Shown one piece after another: positions 8,114 to 16,903 of a stretch of 64,000 nucleotides of DNA. The stretch's first letter is position 1. Each line of letters starts with the position of its first letter. The DNA is from Kytococcus schroeteri (GTDB lineage: Bacteria; Actinomycetota; Actinomycetes; Actinomycetales; Dermatophilaceae). The notes under the pieces were generated by a model. The model worked only from the letters and a program-made list of their open reading frames with translations. It did no database searches and was not told the DNA's origin. Position numbers and translations under genes: made by a program. Where the stretch lies: contig NZ_JBHLVH010000028.1 of assembly GCF_042433515.1 (NCBI RefSeq), forward strand, positions 1-64,000. The letters are read 5' to 3'.

Positions 8114-8848
8114 TCAGCCGGCCTGCACGGCCGGGTGGTGCGGCAGCTCACGCACGATGTCGGCCAGCGGGGTGCGCTTGCCGGTGTGGAAGGGCGTCTC
8201 CAGGGTCACGTGGCGGCGCGCGTCGGTCTCGCGCATGGTGCGCATGAGGTCCACGATCTGGCCCAGGTCGTCGGACTCGAAGGCCAGCACCCACTCGTAG
8301 TCGGCCAGGCCGAAGGCGGGGATGGTGTTGGCGCGCACCTCGGAGTAGTCACGGGCCTTCATGCCGTGCTCCACGAGCATGCGGCGGCGCTCGTCGGCCT
8401 CCATGAGGTACCACTCCGGGTCGCGCACGAAGGGGTACAGGCACAGGTACTCGCGTACACGACCACCGGCGAGGAAGGCCGGCACGTGGGACTTGTTGAA
8501 CTCCGCCGGGCGGTGCAGGGCCGATGCGGTCCAGGTGCAGCGGGAGCGCGCGCCGAGCTCGGTGCGGCGGAAGGCACGGAAGGCGGCCTGCAGCTGGTCG
8601 TTGGACTCCGCGTGCCACCACACGAGGTAGTCCGCACCGGGGCGCATGCCGGCGATGTCGTACGTGCCGCGCAGCTCCACGCCCTGGGCGGACAGGCCGT
8701 CGAGGAACTCCTGGGCCTCGGTGGCGATCTGCTCCACGCGGTCGGCGGGCAGGACGTCCGGCACCTCGAAGACCGACCACATCGTGTAGCGGACGGACTC
8801 GTTGATCTCCCGGACCTTGGCGGGGCTGACGCGATCTGAGCTGCTCAT
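8114..8848 (-). CDS. hemQ: Coproheme decarboxylase (HemQ/ChdC)
   Basis: This chlorite-dismutase-fold protein performs the last step of the coproporphyrin-dependent heme route, oxidative decarboxylation of coproheme to heme b. The 244 residues include the ferredoxin-like repeats, the conserved REYLCLYPFVRDPEWY stretch carrying the likely redox tyrosine, and the EHGMKARDY region that should carry the proximal histidine. The chlorite-dismutase distal arginine context is absent, as expected for HemQ. The ATG at 8848 overlaps the stop of hemY by four bases (ATGA), so the genes are translationally coupled. It is the last gene of hemE-hemY-hemQ. Confidence 0.94.
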   Translation of the reverse strand: MSSSDRVSPAKVREINESVRYTMWSVFEVPDVLPADRVEQIATEAQEFLDGLSAQGVELRGTYDIAGMRPGADYLVWWHAESNDQLQAAFRAFRRTELGARSRCTWTASALHRPAEFNKSHVPAFLAGGRVREYLCLYPFVRDPEWYLMEADERRRMLVEHGMKARDYSEVRANTIPAFGLADYEWVLAFESDDLGQIVDLMRTMRETDARRHVTLETPFHTGKRTPLADIVRELPHHPAVQAG

Positions 8849-10248
8849 GCGCCCATCCTCCCACCGGCCACGAGGCGGGCGGCGGCCGCCCTCGCGGTAC
8901 CGATGCAGGCCGGGATGCCCACCCCGTCGTACACCGACCCGGCGAGCTCCAGGCCGGGCACGGCGGCCACGGCGTCGGCCACGCGGGCCATGCGCTCCAG
9001 GTGCCCCACTTCGTACTGGGGCAGGCCGTCGGGCCAGCGCTGCACCCGGACCTCCAGCGGCGCGGGAAGGTCGGCGCCAGTGTGCTCCGCGACGGCCTGC
9101 GCCACGTCGGCCAGGGCCAGGGCGCCCAGCTCGTCGTCCGTGCGGTCGGAGAGGTCGTCCCCGGCCCGGCCCAGGGAGGCGCGCACGAGGGTGACCTCGT
9201 CGTCGCCCACACCGGGCCACTTGGCACTGAGGAAGGTGGAGGCCTTGATGGCGCGGCCGTCCACCGGGGGCACGAGGAAGCCCGAGCGGTCCAGGGGCGG
9301 CATCGCGGCGGTGGGGAACGCGAAGGTCACCACCACCATCGAGGCGGTGGGCACGGCGGCCAGTTCGTCGGCCGCGGCGGGCAGCTCGGGCCGCAGCAGG
9401 GCGGCCGCGGCCGGGGCGGGCACGGCCAGGAGCACGGCGTCGGCGGGCAGCGCCTGGCCTGCGGCGCGGACCTCCCAGCCCCCGTCGGTGCGCGTCACGG
9501 CCTCGACCGGGGTGCCGGTGCGGACCCTCACACCCCGGGCCACCAGGTCGTCGGTGAGCGCCTCCACGAGGCGGGCCAGGCCCCCGGGCAGGGAGGCGAA
9601 CGGCGGTGCGGGCCGGGCCTGCGTGCCTCCCCCGCTGCGGGCGGTGGCGGCCTGCACGGCCTCGGTGAGCGAGCGCCCCTCGGCCGCGGCCTCGGCGAGC
9701 GCCGGCAGGCAGGCCCGCACCGAGAGCCGGCGGGCGTGGCCGGCGTACACCCCGCCCAGGAGCGGCTCCACGAGGCGGTCCACCACCGCGTCGCCCATCC
9801 GCTCGGCCACGAGGTCGCCCAGCGAGACGTCCTCGACCAGCGGCGGGTGCTCGCGGCCGGAGTCGTCGGCGCGGTCCACCTCCTGCTCGGTGAGAAGCCC
9901 GGCGGCCTGCGCGGCGTCGCCGGGCACACCCATGAGGGTGCCGCGGGGCACCGGGTGGATGCCGCCACGCGACCAGACCGCGGCCGGCACCCCGGTGGGG
10001 TGCACGGCCTCCTCGGCCAGGCCCAGCTCGGCCAGCAGGTCCGTCGCCTCGGGGCGGGTGGTGAGCACCGATTCCGCACCGAGGTCCACGGTGCGGCCGG
10101 CCACCTCGCCGCGCAGCAGCACACCGCCAGCGCGCTCCCGCGCCTCGAGCACGGTCACGTCACCCGACGCGATGCCGTGGTGAACCACCAGCTCCCGGGC
10201 GGCCACCAGGCCGCTGAGTCCTCCACCGACGACGACCGCTCGCGTCAT
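8845..10248 (-). CDS. hemY: Coproporphyrinogen III / protoporphyrinogen oxidase (FAD)
   Basis: This FAD-dependent oxidase of 467 residues belongs to the HemY/CgoX family. The N-terminal dinucleotide-binding motif is VVGGGLSGLVAAREL followed by an acidic beta-2 end (LEARERAGG). ELGLxxE-type and GGVYAGHARRLSV motifs occur near residues 75 and 165, and the C-terminal FAD-contact region reads SVYDGVGIPACIGTARAAA. With HemQ next door the substrate is most likely coproporphyrinogen III, as in other Gram-positives; this is inferred from context. Four-base overlaps join it to hemE upstream and hemQ downstream. Confidence 0.94.
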   Translation of the reverse strand: MTRAVVVGGGLSGLVAARELVVHHGIASGDVTVLEARERAGGVLLRGEVAGRTVDLGAESVLTTRPEATDLLAELGLAEEAVHPTGVPAAVWSRGGIHPVPRGTLMGVPGDAAQAAGLLTEQEVDRADDSGREHPPLVEDVSLGDLVAERMGDAVVDRLVEPLLGGVYAGHARRLSVRACLPALAEAAAEGRSLTEAVQAATARSGGGTQARPAPPFASLPGGLARLVEALTDDLVARGVRVRTGTPVEAVTRTDGGWEVRAAGQALPADAVLLAVPAPAAAALLRPELPAAADELAAVPTASMVVVTFAFPTAAMPPLDRSGFLVPPVDGRAIKASTFLSAKWPGVGDDEVTLVRASLGRAGDDLSDRTDDELGALALADVAQAVAEHTGADLPAPLEVRVQRWPDGLPQYEVGHLERMARVADAVAAVPGLELAGSVYDGVGIPACIGTARAAAARLVAGGRMGA

Positions 10249-11309
10249 CGCGCGGAGACCTCGTGCACGCGCGCGGTGACGCGGGTGAGGACGTCGGGGT
10301 CGGTGGACGGCAGCACCCCGTGGCCGAGGTTGAAGATGTGGCCCGGCGCGGTGCGGCCGGCGGCGACGATCTCGTCGACGCGGGCCATGAGCGGCTCGGT
10401 GGGGGCGAACAGCAGGGCCGGGTCGAGATTGCCCTGCAGCGCGTGGCGGCCGCCGGTGCGGGCCAGGGCGTCGGCCAGGTCCACGCGGTAGTCCACGCCC
10501 ACCACCTCGGCGCCGGCGTCACCCATGAGGTCGAGCAGCTCCCCGGTGCCCACGCCGAAGTGGATGCGGGGGACGCGGCCCTCCACGGCGGCGAGAACGG
10601 CCGCGGAGTGCGGGGCCACGAAGCGCTGGTAGTCGCGGCGGTTGAGATAGCCCACCCAGGAGTCGAAGAGCTGCACCGCATCGGAGCCGGCGTCCACCTG
10701 CACCTGCAGGAAGGCCCCGGCGATGGCGGCCAGGCGCTCGCACAGCGCGTTCCACAGCTCGGGGTCGCCGTGCATGAGGGCCTTGGTGTTCTCGTGGTTC
10801 TTCGACGGGCCCCCTTCCACCAGGTAGCTGGCCAGCGTGAACGGCGCGCCGGCGAAGCCGATGAGGGCCTGGTCGGGGCGCAGCTCGCGGCGCACGGCGG
10901 CGATGGCGGCGCTGATGTCCGGGACCATGTCGGGCGTGAGCTCCGGCAGCCGGTCCAGGTCGGCACGGGTGCGGAAGGGCTGCGGCACCACCGGGCCGGT
11001 GCCCGGCACGATGTCGAGATCCACCCCCACGGCCTGCAGCGGCACCACGATGTCGCTGAAGAAGATGGCGGCGTCCACGTCGTGGCGGCGCACCGGCTGC
11101 AGGGTGATCTCGGTGACCAGGTCGGTGTCGCGGCAGGCCTCGAGCATGGCGTTGCCCTCACGGACAGCGCGGTACTCCGGCAGCGAGCGACCGGCCTGGC
11201 GCATGAACCACACCGGCGTGTGCGGCACCTCCTGTCCCCGTGCGGCGGCGACAAGGGTGGGCACCGTGGCGGAGGGCGTGGGGGAACCGGTGGCGGCGTG
11301 CTCAGTCAT
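10245..11309 (-). CDS. hemE: Uroporphyrinogen decarboxylase
   Basis: It converts uroporphyrinogen III to coproporphyrinogen III in the cytosol. The 354-residue product has the family signatures PVWFMRQAGRSLPEYR near residue 33 and GFAGAPFTLASYLVEGG near 145, and the conserved Asp in FFSDIVVP. The ATG at 11309 was chosen because the family homology begins about 25 residues in; the open frame continues far upstream as the shadow of the opposite strand. It is the first gene of the hem operon, divergent from the DUF3000 gene. Confidence 0.95.
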   Translation of the reverse strand: MTEHAATGSPTPSATVPTLVAAARGQEVPHTPVWFMRQAGRSLPEYRAVREGNAMLEACRDTDLVTEITLQPVRRHDVDAAIFFSDIVVPLQAVGVDLDIVPGTGPVVPQPFRTRADLDRLPELTPDMVPDISAAIAAVRRELRPDQALIGFAGAPFTLASYLVEGGPSKNHENTKALMHGDPELWNALCERLAAIAGAFLQVQVDAGSDAVQLFDSWVGYLNRRDYQRFVAPHSAAVLAAVEGRVPRIHFGVGTGELLDLMGDAGAEVVGVDYRVDLADALARTGGRHALQGNLDPALLFAPTEPLMARVDEIVAAGRTAPGHIFNLGHGVLPSTDPDVLTRVTARVHEVSAR

Positions 11310-11409
11310 GGCCGAATCGTCCCACGGCAGCAGCCGTGTCACCGGCCGGGGCGGGGCGGCACGGCGCGCCTGCGGGAGGTTGTCGGCGCCGCGCCATATC
11401 GTCCCCGGT

Positions 11410-12000
11410 GTGACCCCCCGTTTCCTGCCCGGGCGCCGTGCTGCGGACCCGGAGGCCGCCCTGGAGATGCTGCGGAGCGCCCCGCCGCGCGCCGGCGTGC
11501 TCTGCGAGGAGGTCCCCTCCCCCTCGCGTCTGGCCCCCACCTCGGTGGCCTTCACCGCCGAGGTGCCGGCCGCCGACCCGGAGGCCGAGCCGTTGGCCGC
11601 CGGCCGCTTCGTGCTGCTGCACGACCCGGACTCGCCGGAGGAGTGGGGCGGTGACTGGCGCGTGGTGACCTTCGCGAGCAGCCCGGTGGAGTCCGAGCTG
11701 GCGCACGACCCCTTGTTCGGCGAGGTGGGTCGAGCCTGGCTGCAGGAGTGCCTGGCCCAGCAGGGGTGCCACCTGGAGACGCTCAGCGGCACCAGCACGC
11801 GCGTCACCTCGGAGCCCTTCGGGGCCCGCGAGCACCTCGGGCCGGAGGTCACCCTGGAGGTGCGCGCCTCCTGGACACCCCTGGACGCAGACCTGCTGCG
11901 CCACTTCGACGCCTGGAGGGACCTGTTGTGCACGATCGCCGGGCTGCCGCCCGTCCCGGAGCTCCCGCAGGGCGTGGTGGCCCTGCACGGGGTGCGCTGA
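11410..12000 (+). CDS. DUF3000 family protein
   Basis: A 196-residue actinobacterial protein of unknown function. Matching features are the early LEMLRSAPPRAGVLCEEVPSP-like region, the GDWRVVTF strand, and a C-terminal SWTPLDADLLRHFDAWRDLLC helix. The start is a GTG at 11410; a nearer ATG is lacking and the GTG two bases earlier runs straight into TGA. It overlaps the RNase D gene (TGATG) and is presumably co-transcribed, a gene pair often kept together in actinobacteria. No catalytic motif or membrane segment is visible. Confidence 0.85.
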   Translation: MTPRFLPGRRAADPEAALEMLRSAPPRAGVLCEEVPSPSRLAPTSVAFTAEVPAADPEAEPLAAGRFVLLHDPDSPEEWGGDWRVVTFASSPVESELAHDPLFGEVGRAWLQECLAQQGCHLETLSGTSTRVTSEPFGAREHLGPEVTLEVRASWTPLDADLLRHFDAWRDLLCTIAGLPPVPELPQGVVALHGVR

Positions 12001-13286
12001 TGCCCACCCCGCTGGACCGCCCTGCCGAGCCGCTGCCGGAGGTGGTGGCCGACGACGCCGCGCTGGCCGAGGCCGCCGCCCGGCTCGCCGCCGGCACCGG
12101 ACCGGTGGCCGTGGACGCCGAGCGCGCCTCGGGCCACCGCTACGGCAACGACGCCTACCTGGTGCAGCTGCGCCGCGAGGGGGCCGGCACCGTGCTGCTG
12201 GACCCCACCGGCATCGACGACATGTCGCCCCTGTCCGCGGCACTGGACGGCCCGGAGTGGGTGCTGCACGCCGCCACCCAGGACCTGCCCTGCCTCACCG
12301 ACCTGGGACTGGCACCCCGCGCCCTGTTCGACACCGAGCTGGGCGGGCGCCTCGTGGGACTGCCCCGGGTCGGCCTGGCCGCGGTGGTGGAGCACTACCT
12401 GGGGCTCACCCTGGCCAAGGAGCACTCGGCCGTGGACTGGTCCACCCGCCCGCTCCCCCACGACTGGCTGGTCTACGCCGCGCTGGACGTGGAGGTCCTC
12501 GTGGAGACCCGCGACGCGATGGAGCAGGACCTCGAGCGCCTGGGCCGTCTGGAGTGGGCGCGGCAGGAGTTCGAGGCCCTCACGCACTTCCGCGGCAAGG
12601 AGCACACCGAGGAGGCCTGGCGCCGCACGTCGGGCTCCCACCGGCTGCGCCGTCCGCGGCAGGCCGCCACGCTGCGCGAGCTGTGGCAGGTGCGCGACGC
12701 CATGGCCCGCGAGCGCGACGTGCCGCCCTCCAAGGTGATCCGCGACGAGGCGCTCGTGGCCCTGGCCACCGCCCCGATGGTGGAGCCGGCCGACATGGCC
12801 CCGGTGGTGAAGTTCGCCCTCGCCGGCCGCAGCGGCCGCGCCCGAGGCGGCCGGCCCTCGCGCACCGCGGGCACCACCGAGCGCCGCGTGCGCCGGGCCC
12901 TGGCCACGCTGCAGGGCCACCAGGAGCAGTGGTGGGGGGCCGTGCAGCGCGCCCGCGCCCTGCCCGAGGACCAGCTGCCCGCCGCCCGCCTGCCCGCCGT
13001 AGGGGCACCCCCGGCCAAGGCGTGGGCCGACAAGGACCCCCGCGCCGCCGCGCGCCTGGCCCGAGCACGGGCCGACCTCGGGGAGATCGCCGACGACCTG
13101 GGCGTGCCCGTGGAGAACCTCCTCACCCCCTCGCTGCTGCGCGACCTGCTCTGGGAGACCGCCGAGAGGGACCGGGTGGACGCCGACGAGGTGGAGCGCC
13201 ATCTGGCGGACGGCGGGGCGCGTGAGTGGCAGCGTGGCCTGGCGGTGCCGGTGGTGGTGCGCGCCGTCGCCGAGGCGGCCGCCTGA
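12000..13286 (+). CDS. rnd: Ribonuclease D-like 3'-5' exoribonuclease with HRDC domain
   Basis: The DEDDy exonuclease domain occupies about residues 30-200: first acidic pair in VAVDAERASGHRY, Asp in ATQDLPCL, and the Tyr/Asp motif in VYAALDVEVL. An HRDC nucleic-acid-binding domain follows (LRRPRQAATLRELW to ALVALAT, about 220-295), then an Arg/Ala-rich C-terminal region to residue 428. It likely trims tRNA and other structured RNA 3' ends. Its ATG shares bases with the DUF3000 stop (TGATG), showing translational coupling. The length fits actinobacterial RNase D homologues. Confidence 0.92.
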   Translation: MPTPLDRPAEPLPEVVADDAALAEAAARLAAGTGPVAVDAERASGHRYGNDAYLVQLRREGAGTVLLDPTGIDDMSPLSAALDGPEWVLHAATQDLPCLTDLGLAPRALFDTELGGRLVGLPRVGLAAVVEHYLGLTLAKEHSAVDWSTRPLPHDWLVYAALDVEVLVETRDAMEQDLERLGRLEWARQEFEALTHFRGKEHTEEAWRRTSGSHRLRRPRQAATLRELWQVRDAMARERDVPPSKVIRDEALVALATAPMVEPADMAPVVKFALAGRSGRARGGRPSRTAGTTERRVRRALATLQGHQEQWWGAVQRARALPEDQLPAARLPAVGAPPAKAWADKDPRAAARLARARADLGEIADDLGVPVENLLTPSLLRDLLWETAERDRVDADEVERHLADGGAREWQRGLAVPVVVRAVAEAAA

Positions 13287-13349
13287 GGCCGTCGGGCACC
13301 CGCAGGTGGGCCATGACACACGGCCTGTCGGAGCGTCGGCCGGTTGCGA

Positions 13350-13367
13350 TATCTCATCCATGAGATA
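13350..13367. promoter_or_regulatory. Palindromic operator candidate of the HTH-MurA gene
   Basis: TATCTCAT and ATGAGATA are perfect 8-base arms around CC, ending 11 bases before the ATG at 13379. The AT-rich palindrome stands out in this GC-rich sequence. The adjacent gene encodes its own XRE-type DNA-binding domain, so autoregulation is the simplest reading. This is an inference. Confidence 0.6.
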
Positions 13368-13378
13368 CCGTCGAGGGC

Positions 13379-14902
13379 ATGACTGATGAGTACTTGGCAC
13401 GGATCGGGAACCTCATCCGCGACGCCCGACTGCACCGGGGCATGACCCAGCAGCAGGTCGCGGAGATCCTGAACACCAGCCAGAGCGCGGTCGCGCGCAT
13501 GGAGCAGGGCAAGCAGAACCTCTCCCTGGACACCATCGCCCGCGTGAGCGAGGCCCTCGACCACGACATCGTCGTGCCGGCCTCCATGCCCCAGCACCTG
13601 CGCATCGAGGGCGGACGCAAGCTCTCCGGCAGCATCGAGGTGCGCACCTCCAAGAACGCCGCCGTGGCGCTGCTGTGCGCCTCCCTGCTCAACAAGGGCA
13701 CCACCACGCTGCGCAACCTCGCCCGCATCGAGGAGGTCAACCGCCTCATCGAGGTGCTGAACTCCCTCGGCGTCGAGACCAAGTGGCTCGGTGACACCAA
13801 CGACCTGCGCATCACCCCGCCGGAGCGCCTCAAGCTCGAGGAGATCGACGAGGCCGCGGCCCGCCGCACCCGCTCGATCATCATGTTCCTCGGCCCGCTG
13901 CTGCACCGGCACCCCGAGTTCCAGCTGCCCTACGCCGGCGGCTGCGACCTGGGCACCCGCACCGTAGGCCCGCACCTGAACTCGCTCAAGCCCTTCGGCC
14001 TGGAGGTGCTGGCCACCGAGGGCCAGTACAACGCCACGGTCAACAAGAAGGCCCCGGGCCGCGCGATCGTGCTCACCGAGCGCGGCGACACGGTCACCGA
14101 GAACGTCATCATGGCCGCCGCCATGGAGCCGACCACCACGGTCATCCGCAACGCCTCGAGCAACTACATGGTGCAGGACCTGTGCTTCTTCCTCGAGGCG
14201 CTGGGCGTGAGGATCGAGGGCGTGGGCACCACCACGCTCACCATCACCGGCGTGGAGGACATCGACACCGACGTCGAGTACTCCCCCAGCGAGGACCCCA
14301 TCGAGGCGATGAGCCTGCTGACGGCCGGCATCGTCACCCAGTCCGAGATCACCATCGAGCGGGCGCCGATCGAGTTCCTCGAGATCGAGCTGGCCACCCT
14401 CGAGCACATGGGCATGAAGTACGAGCTCACCGAGGAGTACACCTCGGCCAACGGGCGCACCCGCCTGGCGGACATCACGTACAAGCCCGGCCCGCTGGTG
14501 GCACCGCAGGACAAGGTGCACTCGATGCCGTACCCCGGCCTCAACATCGACAACCTCCCGTTCTTCGTGATCATCGGCGCCATGGCCGAGGGCAAGACGC
14601 TGGTGCACGACTGGGTGTACGAGAACCGCGCCATCCACCTCACCGAGCTATCCACCCTGGGCGCCCGCGTGCAGCTGCTCGACCCGCACCGCATCCAGGT
14701 GGAGGGCCCGACCCGCTGGCGCGCCGCCGAGATCATGTGCCCGCCGGCGCTGCGCCCGGGCGTGGTCATCCTGCTCGGCATGCTCGCCGCGCCGGGCACC
14801 TCGGTGCTGCGCAACGTGTACGTCATCAACCGCGGCTACGAAGCGCTGGCCACGCGCCTCAACGAGTTGGGCGCGAGCATCACGGTGTTCCGCGACATCT
14901 GA
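13379..14902 (+). CDS. UDP-GlcNAc 1-carboxyvinyltransferase (MurA-like) with N-terminal XRE helix-turn-helix
   Basis: Residues 4-62 form an XRE-type HTH (GMTQQQVAEILNTSQSAVARME), and residues about 72-507 form an EPSP-synthase-fold MurA domain. MurA catalyses the first step of peptidoglycan precursor synthesis, adding enolpyruvate from PEP to UDP-GlcNAc. Key residues appear intact: Lys in SKNAA (about 92), the PEP-adduct Cys in YAGGCDLGTR (about 189) with the following Arg (about 194), Asp in PYPGLNID, and Arg in YENRAIHL. The enzyme could therefore be active, and the HTH suggests it also binds DNA. The palindrome at 13350-13367 is a likely target. A canonical short MurA is probably encoded elsewhere, which would make this a paralogue. 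Confidence 0.9.
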   Translation: MTDEYLARIGNLIRDARLHRGMTQQQVAEILNTSQSAVARMEQGKQNLSLDTIARVSEALDHDIVVPASMPQHLRIEGGRKLSGSIEVRTSKNAAVALLCASLLNKGTTTLRNLARIEEVNRLIEVLNSLGVETKWLGDTNDLRITPPERLKLEEIDEAAARRTRSIIMFLGPLLHRHPEFQLPYAGGCDLGTRTVGPHLNSLKPFGLEVLATEGQYNATVNKKAPGRAIVLTERGDTVTENVIMAAAMEPTTTVIRNASSNYMVQDLCFFLEALGVRIEGVGTTTLTITGVEDIDTDVEYSPSEDPIEAMSLLTAGIVTQSEITIERAPIEFLEIELATLEHMGMKYELTEEYTSANGRTRLADITYKPGPLVAPQDKVHSMPYPGLNIDNLPFFVIIGAMAEGKTLVHDWVYENRAIHLTELSTLGARVQLLDPHRIQVEGPTRWRAAEIMCPPALRPGVVILLGMLAAPGTSVLRNVYVINRGYEALATRLNELGASITVFRDI

Positions 14903-14920
14903 TCTCCCACCGCACGGCCA

Positions 14921-14952
14921 ACGGCCGGGTCCGCAGGCGCGGGCCCGGCCGT
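14921..14952 (+). terminator. Hairpin after the HTH-MurA gene
   Basis: The 14-base arms 14921-14934 and 14939-14952 pair with one G-T wobble around AGGC. It begins 18 bases after the stop codon and is followed by a GT-rich run, which is consistent with factor-independent termination. Confidence 0.7.
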
Positions 14953-15028
14953 CGTGTGTGTGGCGTGGTGGACGGGGCGGGCCACCACAGGACAGATCCC
15001 GTTCACCGAGGTGGTGGAGGCTGCCCCC

Positions 15029-15967
15029 ATGGCCGCCACGCGACACCTCTTCCCCGAGGACCCTGCCCCCGCCGCCCGCATCCCCTCCCCCGGCGGTGCC
15101 GACGCCGGGGACACGCGCACGCCCTACCTGGCGGGTGACAGCCCGCTCGTGCTGGCCCACCGCGGGTTCGCCCCGGACGGCAGCGAGAACTCGATGGCGG
15201 CCTTCGACGCCGCCGTGGCCCTGGGCTGCACGTACGTGGAGACCGACGTGCACGCCACCGCCGACGGCGTGGTGGTGGCCTTCCACGACGACACCCTGGA
15301 CCGCGTCACCGACGCCACCGGCCGCATCGCCGACCTGCCGTGGGAGCAGGTGCGCCGGGCCCGCATCACCGGCGGCCACCCGGTGCCCACGCTGGAGGAA
15401 CTGCTCACCCGGCACCCGGGGTTGCGCCTCAACGTGGACCTCAAGTCCGACGGCGCGGTGGAGCCGACCGTGGCCCTCGTGGAGCGCCTCGGCGTGCACG
15501 ACCGGGTGCTGCTCACCTCGTTCGACGACGCCCGCCGCCAGCGCGCGCTGGACCTGCTCTCGCGCCCCGTGGCCACCTCGGCCGGGCAGGCCCGCACGGC
15601 CGCGATGTGGGCCGCCAGCCGGCTGCTCGTGCTCGCCGCCGGCATCGGGGTGGGCACCGCCGAGCTGGCCCGGGGGCGCCTGGCCGCACCGGGGCGGCAT
15701 CTGGCCACGGCAGCCGAGGAGTGGACCCACCGGCTCGTGCGGCGGGTGGCCCACGACATCGACGCCTACCAGGTGCCCGAGCACTTCCGGGGGTTGCGCG
15801 TGGTGGACCACGCCTTCCTCGACGCGGCGCACCTCGCCGGCGCGCAGGTGCACGTGTGGACCGTCAACGAGGAGGCCGACATGCGGCGCCTGCTCGACCT
15901 GGGCGTCGACGGCCTGGTGACCGACCGCGCCGACCGCGCCCTGGCGGTGGTGTCCGGACGGTCCTGA
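15029..15967 (+). CDS. Glycerophosphodiester phosphodiesterase family protein
   Basis: The 312-residue GDPD-type TIM barrel hydrolyses glycerophosphodiesters to glycerol 3-phosphate and an alcohol. Visible motifs are LAHRGFAPDGSENSMAAF (catalytic His/Arg and Glu), ETDVHATADGVVVAFHD (metal Glu/Asp and the second His), LNVDLKSD, and the C-terminal VWTVNEEADMRRLLDLGVDGLVTD. The ATG at 15029 is preceded by GGTGGAGG about 8 bases upstream. No signal peptide is evident, so it is probably cytoplasmic. A middle segment (about 195-225) is Ala/Leu-rich, as in related actinobacterial proteins. Confidence 0.9.
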   Translation: MAATRHLFPEDPAPAARIPSPGGADAGDTRTPYLAGDSPLVLAHRGFAPDGSENSMAAFDAAVALGCTYVETDVHATADGVVVAFHDDTLDRVTDATGRIADLPWEQVRRARITGGHPVPTLEELLTRHPGLRLNVDLKSDGAVEPTVALVERLGVHDRVLLTSFDDARRQRALDLLSRPVATSAGQARTAAMWAASRLLVLAAGIGVGTAELARGRLAAPGRHLATAAEEWTHRLVRRVAHDIDAYQVPEHFRGLRVVDHAFLDAAHLAGAQVHVWTVNEEADMRRLLDLGVDGLVTDRADRALAVVSGRS

Positions 15968-15973
15968 GCCGAC

Positions 15974-16003
15974 GGGTGTGCGTCGACCGGGTGTGAGTCG
16001 ACC
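15974..16003. repeat. Two tandem 15-base repeats
   Basis: GGGTGTGCGTCGACC is followed directly by GGGTGTGAGTCGACC, differing at one base, and a weaker third copy (CCTGTGAGTCGGG) begins near 16012. The array starts six bases after the phosphodiesterase stop. Role unknown. Confidence 0.5.
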
Positions 16004-16138
16004 GTGCGGCACCTGTGAGTCGGGGGCGAGCCGCGCACGGGCCGGGGCTGGCACAGTGGGGGCGTCCGGTCGAGGGCCGGGGCCGGGCCCACCACCGGGG
16101 CCACCCCGGCGGCGAGCTCGTACACGACCACCGCCGAC

Positions 16139-16432
16139 GTGGACGGTGACGGCGCGAAGGACCGCGTCACCATCACCTCCGGCAGCAAGACCACCCGGGT
16201 GACCGTCCGCCTGGCCACCGGGCGCACCGTCTCCACCGGCCACACCCACGGCCCCGTCCTCGCCCGTGCCCGCACCCAGTACGTGGGCGCCGCCCACATC
16301 TCGGCGTGGTCGAGCCTGGGCTACCGCCGTGAGCGACTGTCCAACGGCACGATCCGGGCGCACACCTCCGTGGGCATCGCGCCCCGCCCCGGCGATGACT
16401 TCCGCCAGAGGCACTGCTGCACGGACGGGTGA
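16139..16432 (+). pseudogene. Fragment of a VCBS/FG-GAP-like protein, ended by an IS element
   Basis: The frame encodes a calcium-binding-like DVDGDGAKDRVTI repeat followed by a short beta-rich region, as in secreted FG-GAP/VCBS proteins. No start with a Shine-Dalgarno sequence or signal peptide is visible: the frame is open upstream to about 16046 without an ATG, and a GTG at 16139 is arbitrary. The last six codons (H-C-C-T-D-G) lie inside the left inverted repeat of the IS3 element that begins at about 16413, so the original 3' end has been cut off. No continuation is found beyond the IS. It is therefore probably a dead fragment. Confidence 0.55.
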
Positions 16433-16441
16433 CAGGTCGGG

Positions 16442-16903
16442 TCAGGCTGCCTGAGCGGCCAGTGTGGTCATGATGGTCTCGTACTCGATGGGGGCCAACC
16501 GGCCGATAGCGTCCTGCCGCCGGCGGCGGTGGTAGGTGCGCTCGATCCAGGTGACGATCGCGATCCGCAGGTCCTGTCGGGTCGTCCAGTGCCGACGGTC
16601 CAGGACGTTCTTCTGCACCAGGGGGAAGAAGGACTCCATCGCAGCGTTGTCGCCGGCCGCGCCGACCTTGCCCATGGAGCCGACCATGCCGTGACGGTGC
16701 AGAGCGCGGACGAACGTCCGGCTTCGGAACTGCGATGCCCTGTCGGCGTGCAGGGCATTGGCGCGGTAAGCGGCAGCCAGCTCGGCGTCAGTGACCGGGT
16801 TGGACAGCCACCGGTAGTAGTGCTGGCGAGCGATCTTGAACACCCGGCACGTCACCGTGACGGGGATCCCGTCGCCGGCCAGCTCGCGGACGAGCGGGTA
16901 CAT
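16442..16903 (-). pseudogene. IS3 OrfB transposase with central deletion
   Basis: The N-terminal part (MYPLVRELAGDGIPVTVTCR) and C-terminal part (GSMGKVGAAGDNAAMESFF, RIAIVTWIERTYHRRRR) match IS3-family OrfB. The middle is missing: the sequence jumps from YRANAL to the HxDRxSQFRSR motif of the second catalytic Asp, removing roughly 130 residues with the first Asp of the DDE triad. The remaining 153 residues stay in frame, which suggests one clean deletion. The ATG overlaps the orfA stop, and a GGGAAAG slip site for -1 frameshifting is present at the junction. Confidence 0.88.

Noticed and set aside
11310..13400. Upstream extension of the hemE frame to over 1000 residues
   Set aside because: The extension is antisense to DUF3000 and RNase D and lacks homology; hemE starts at 11309.
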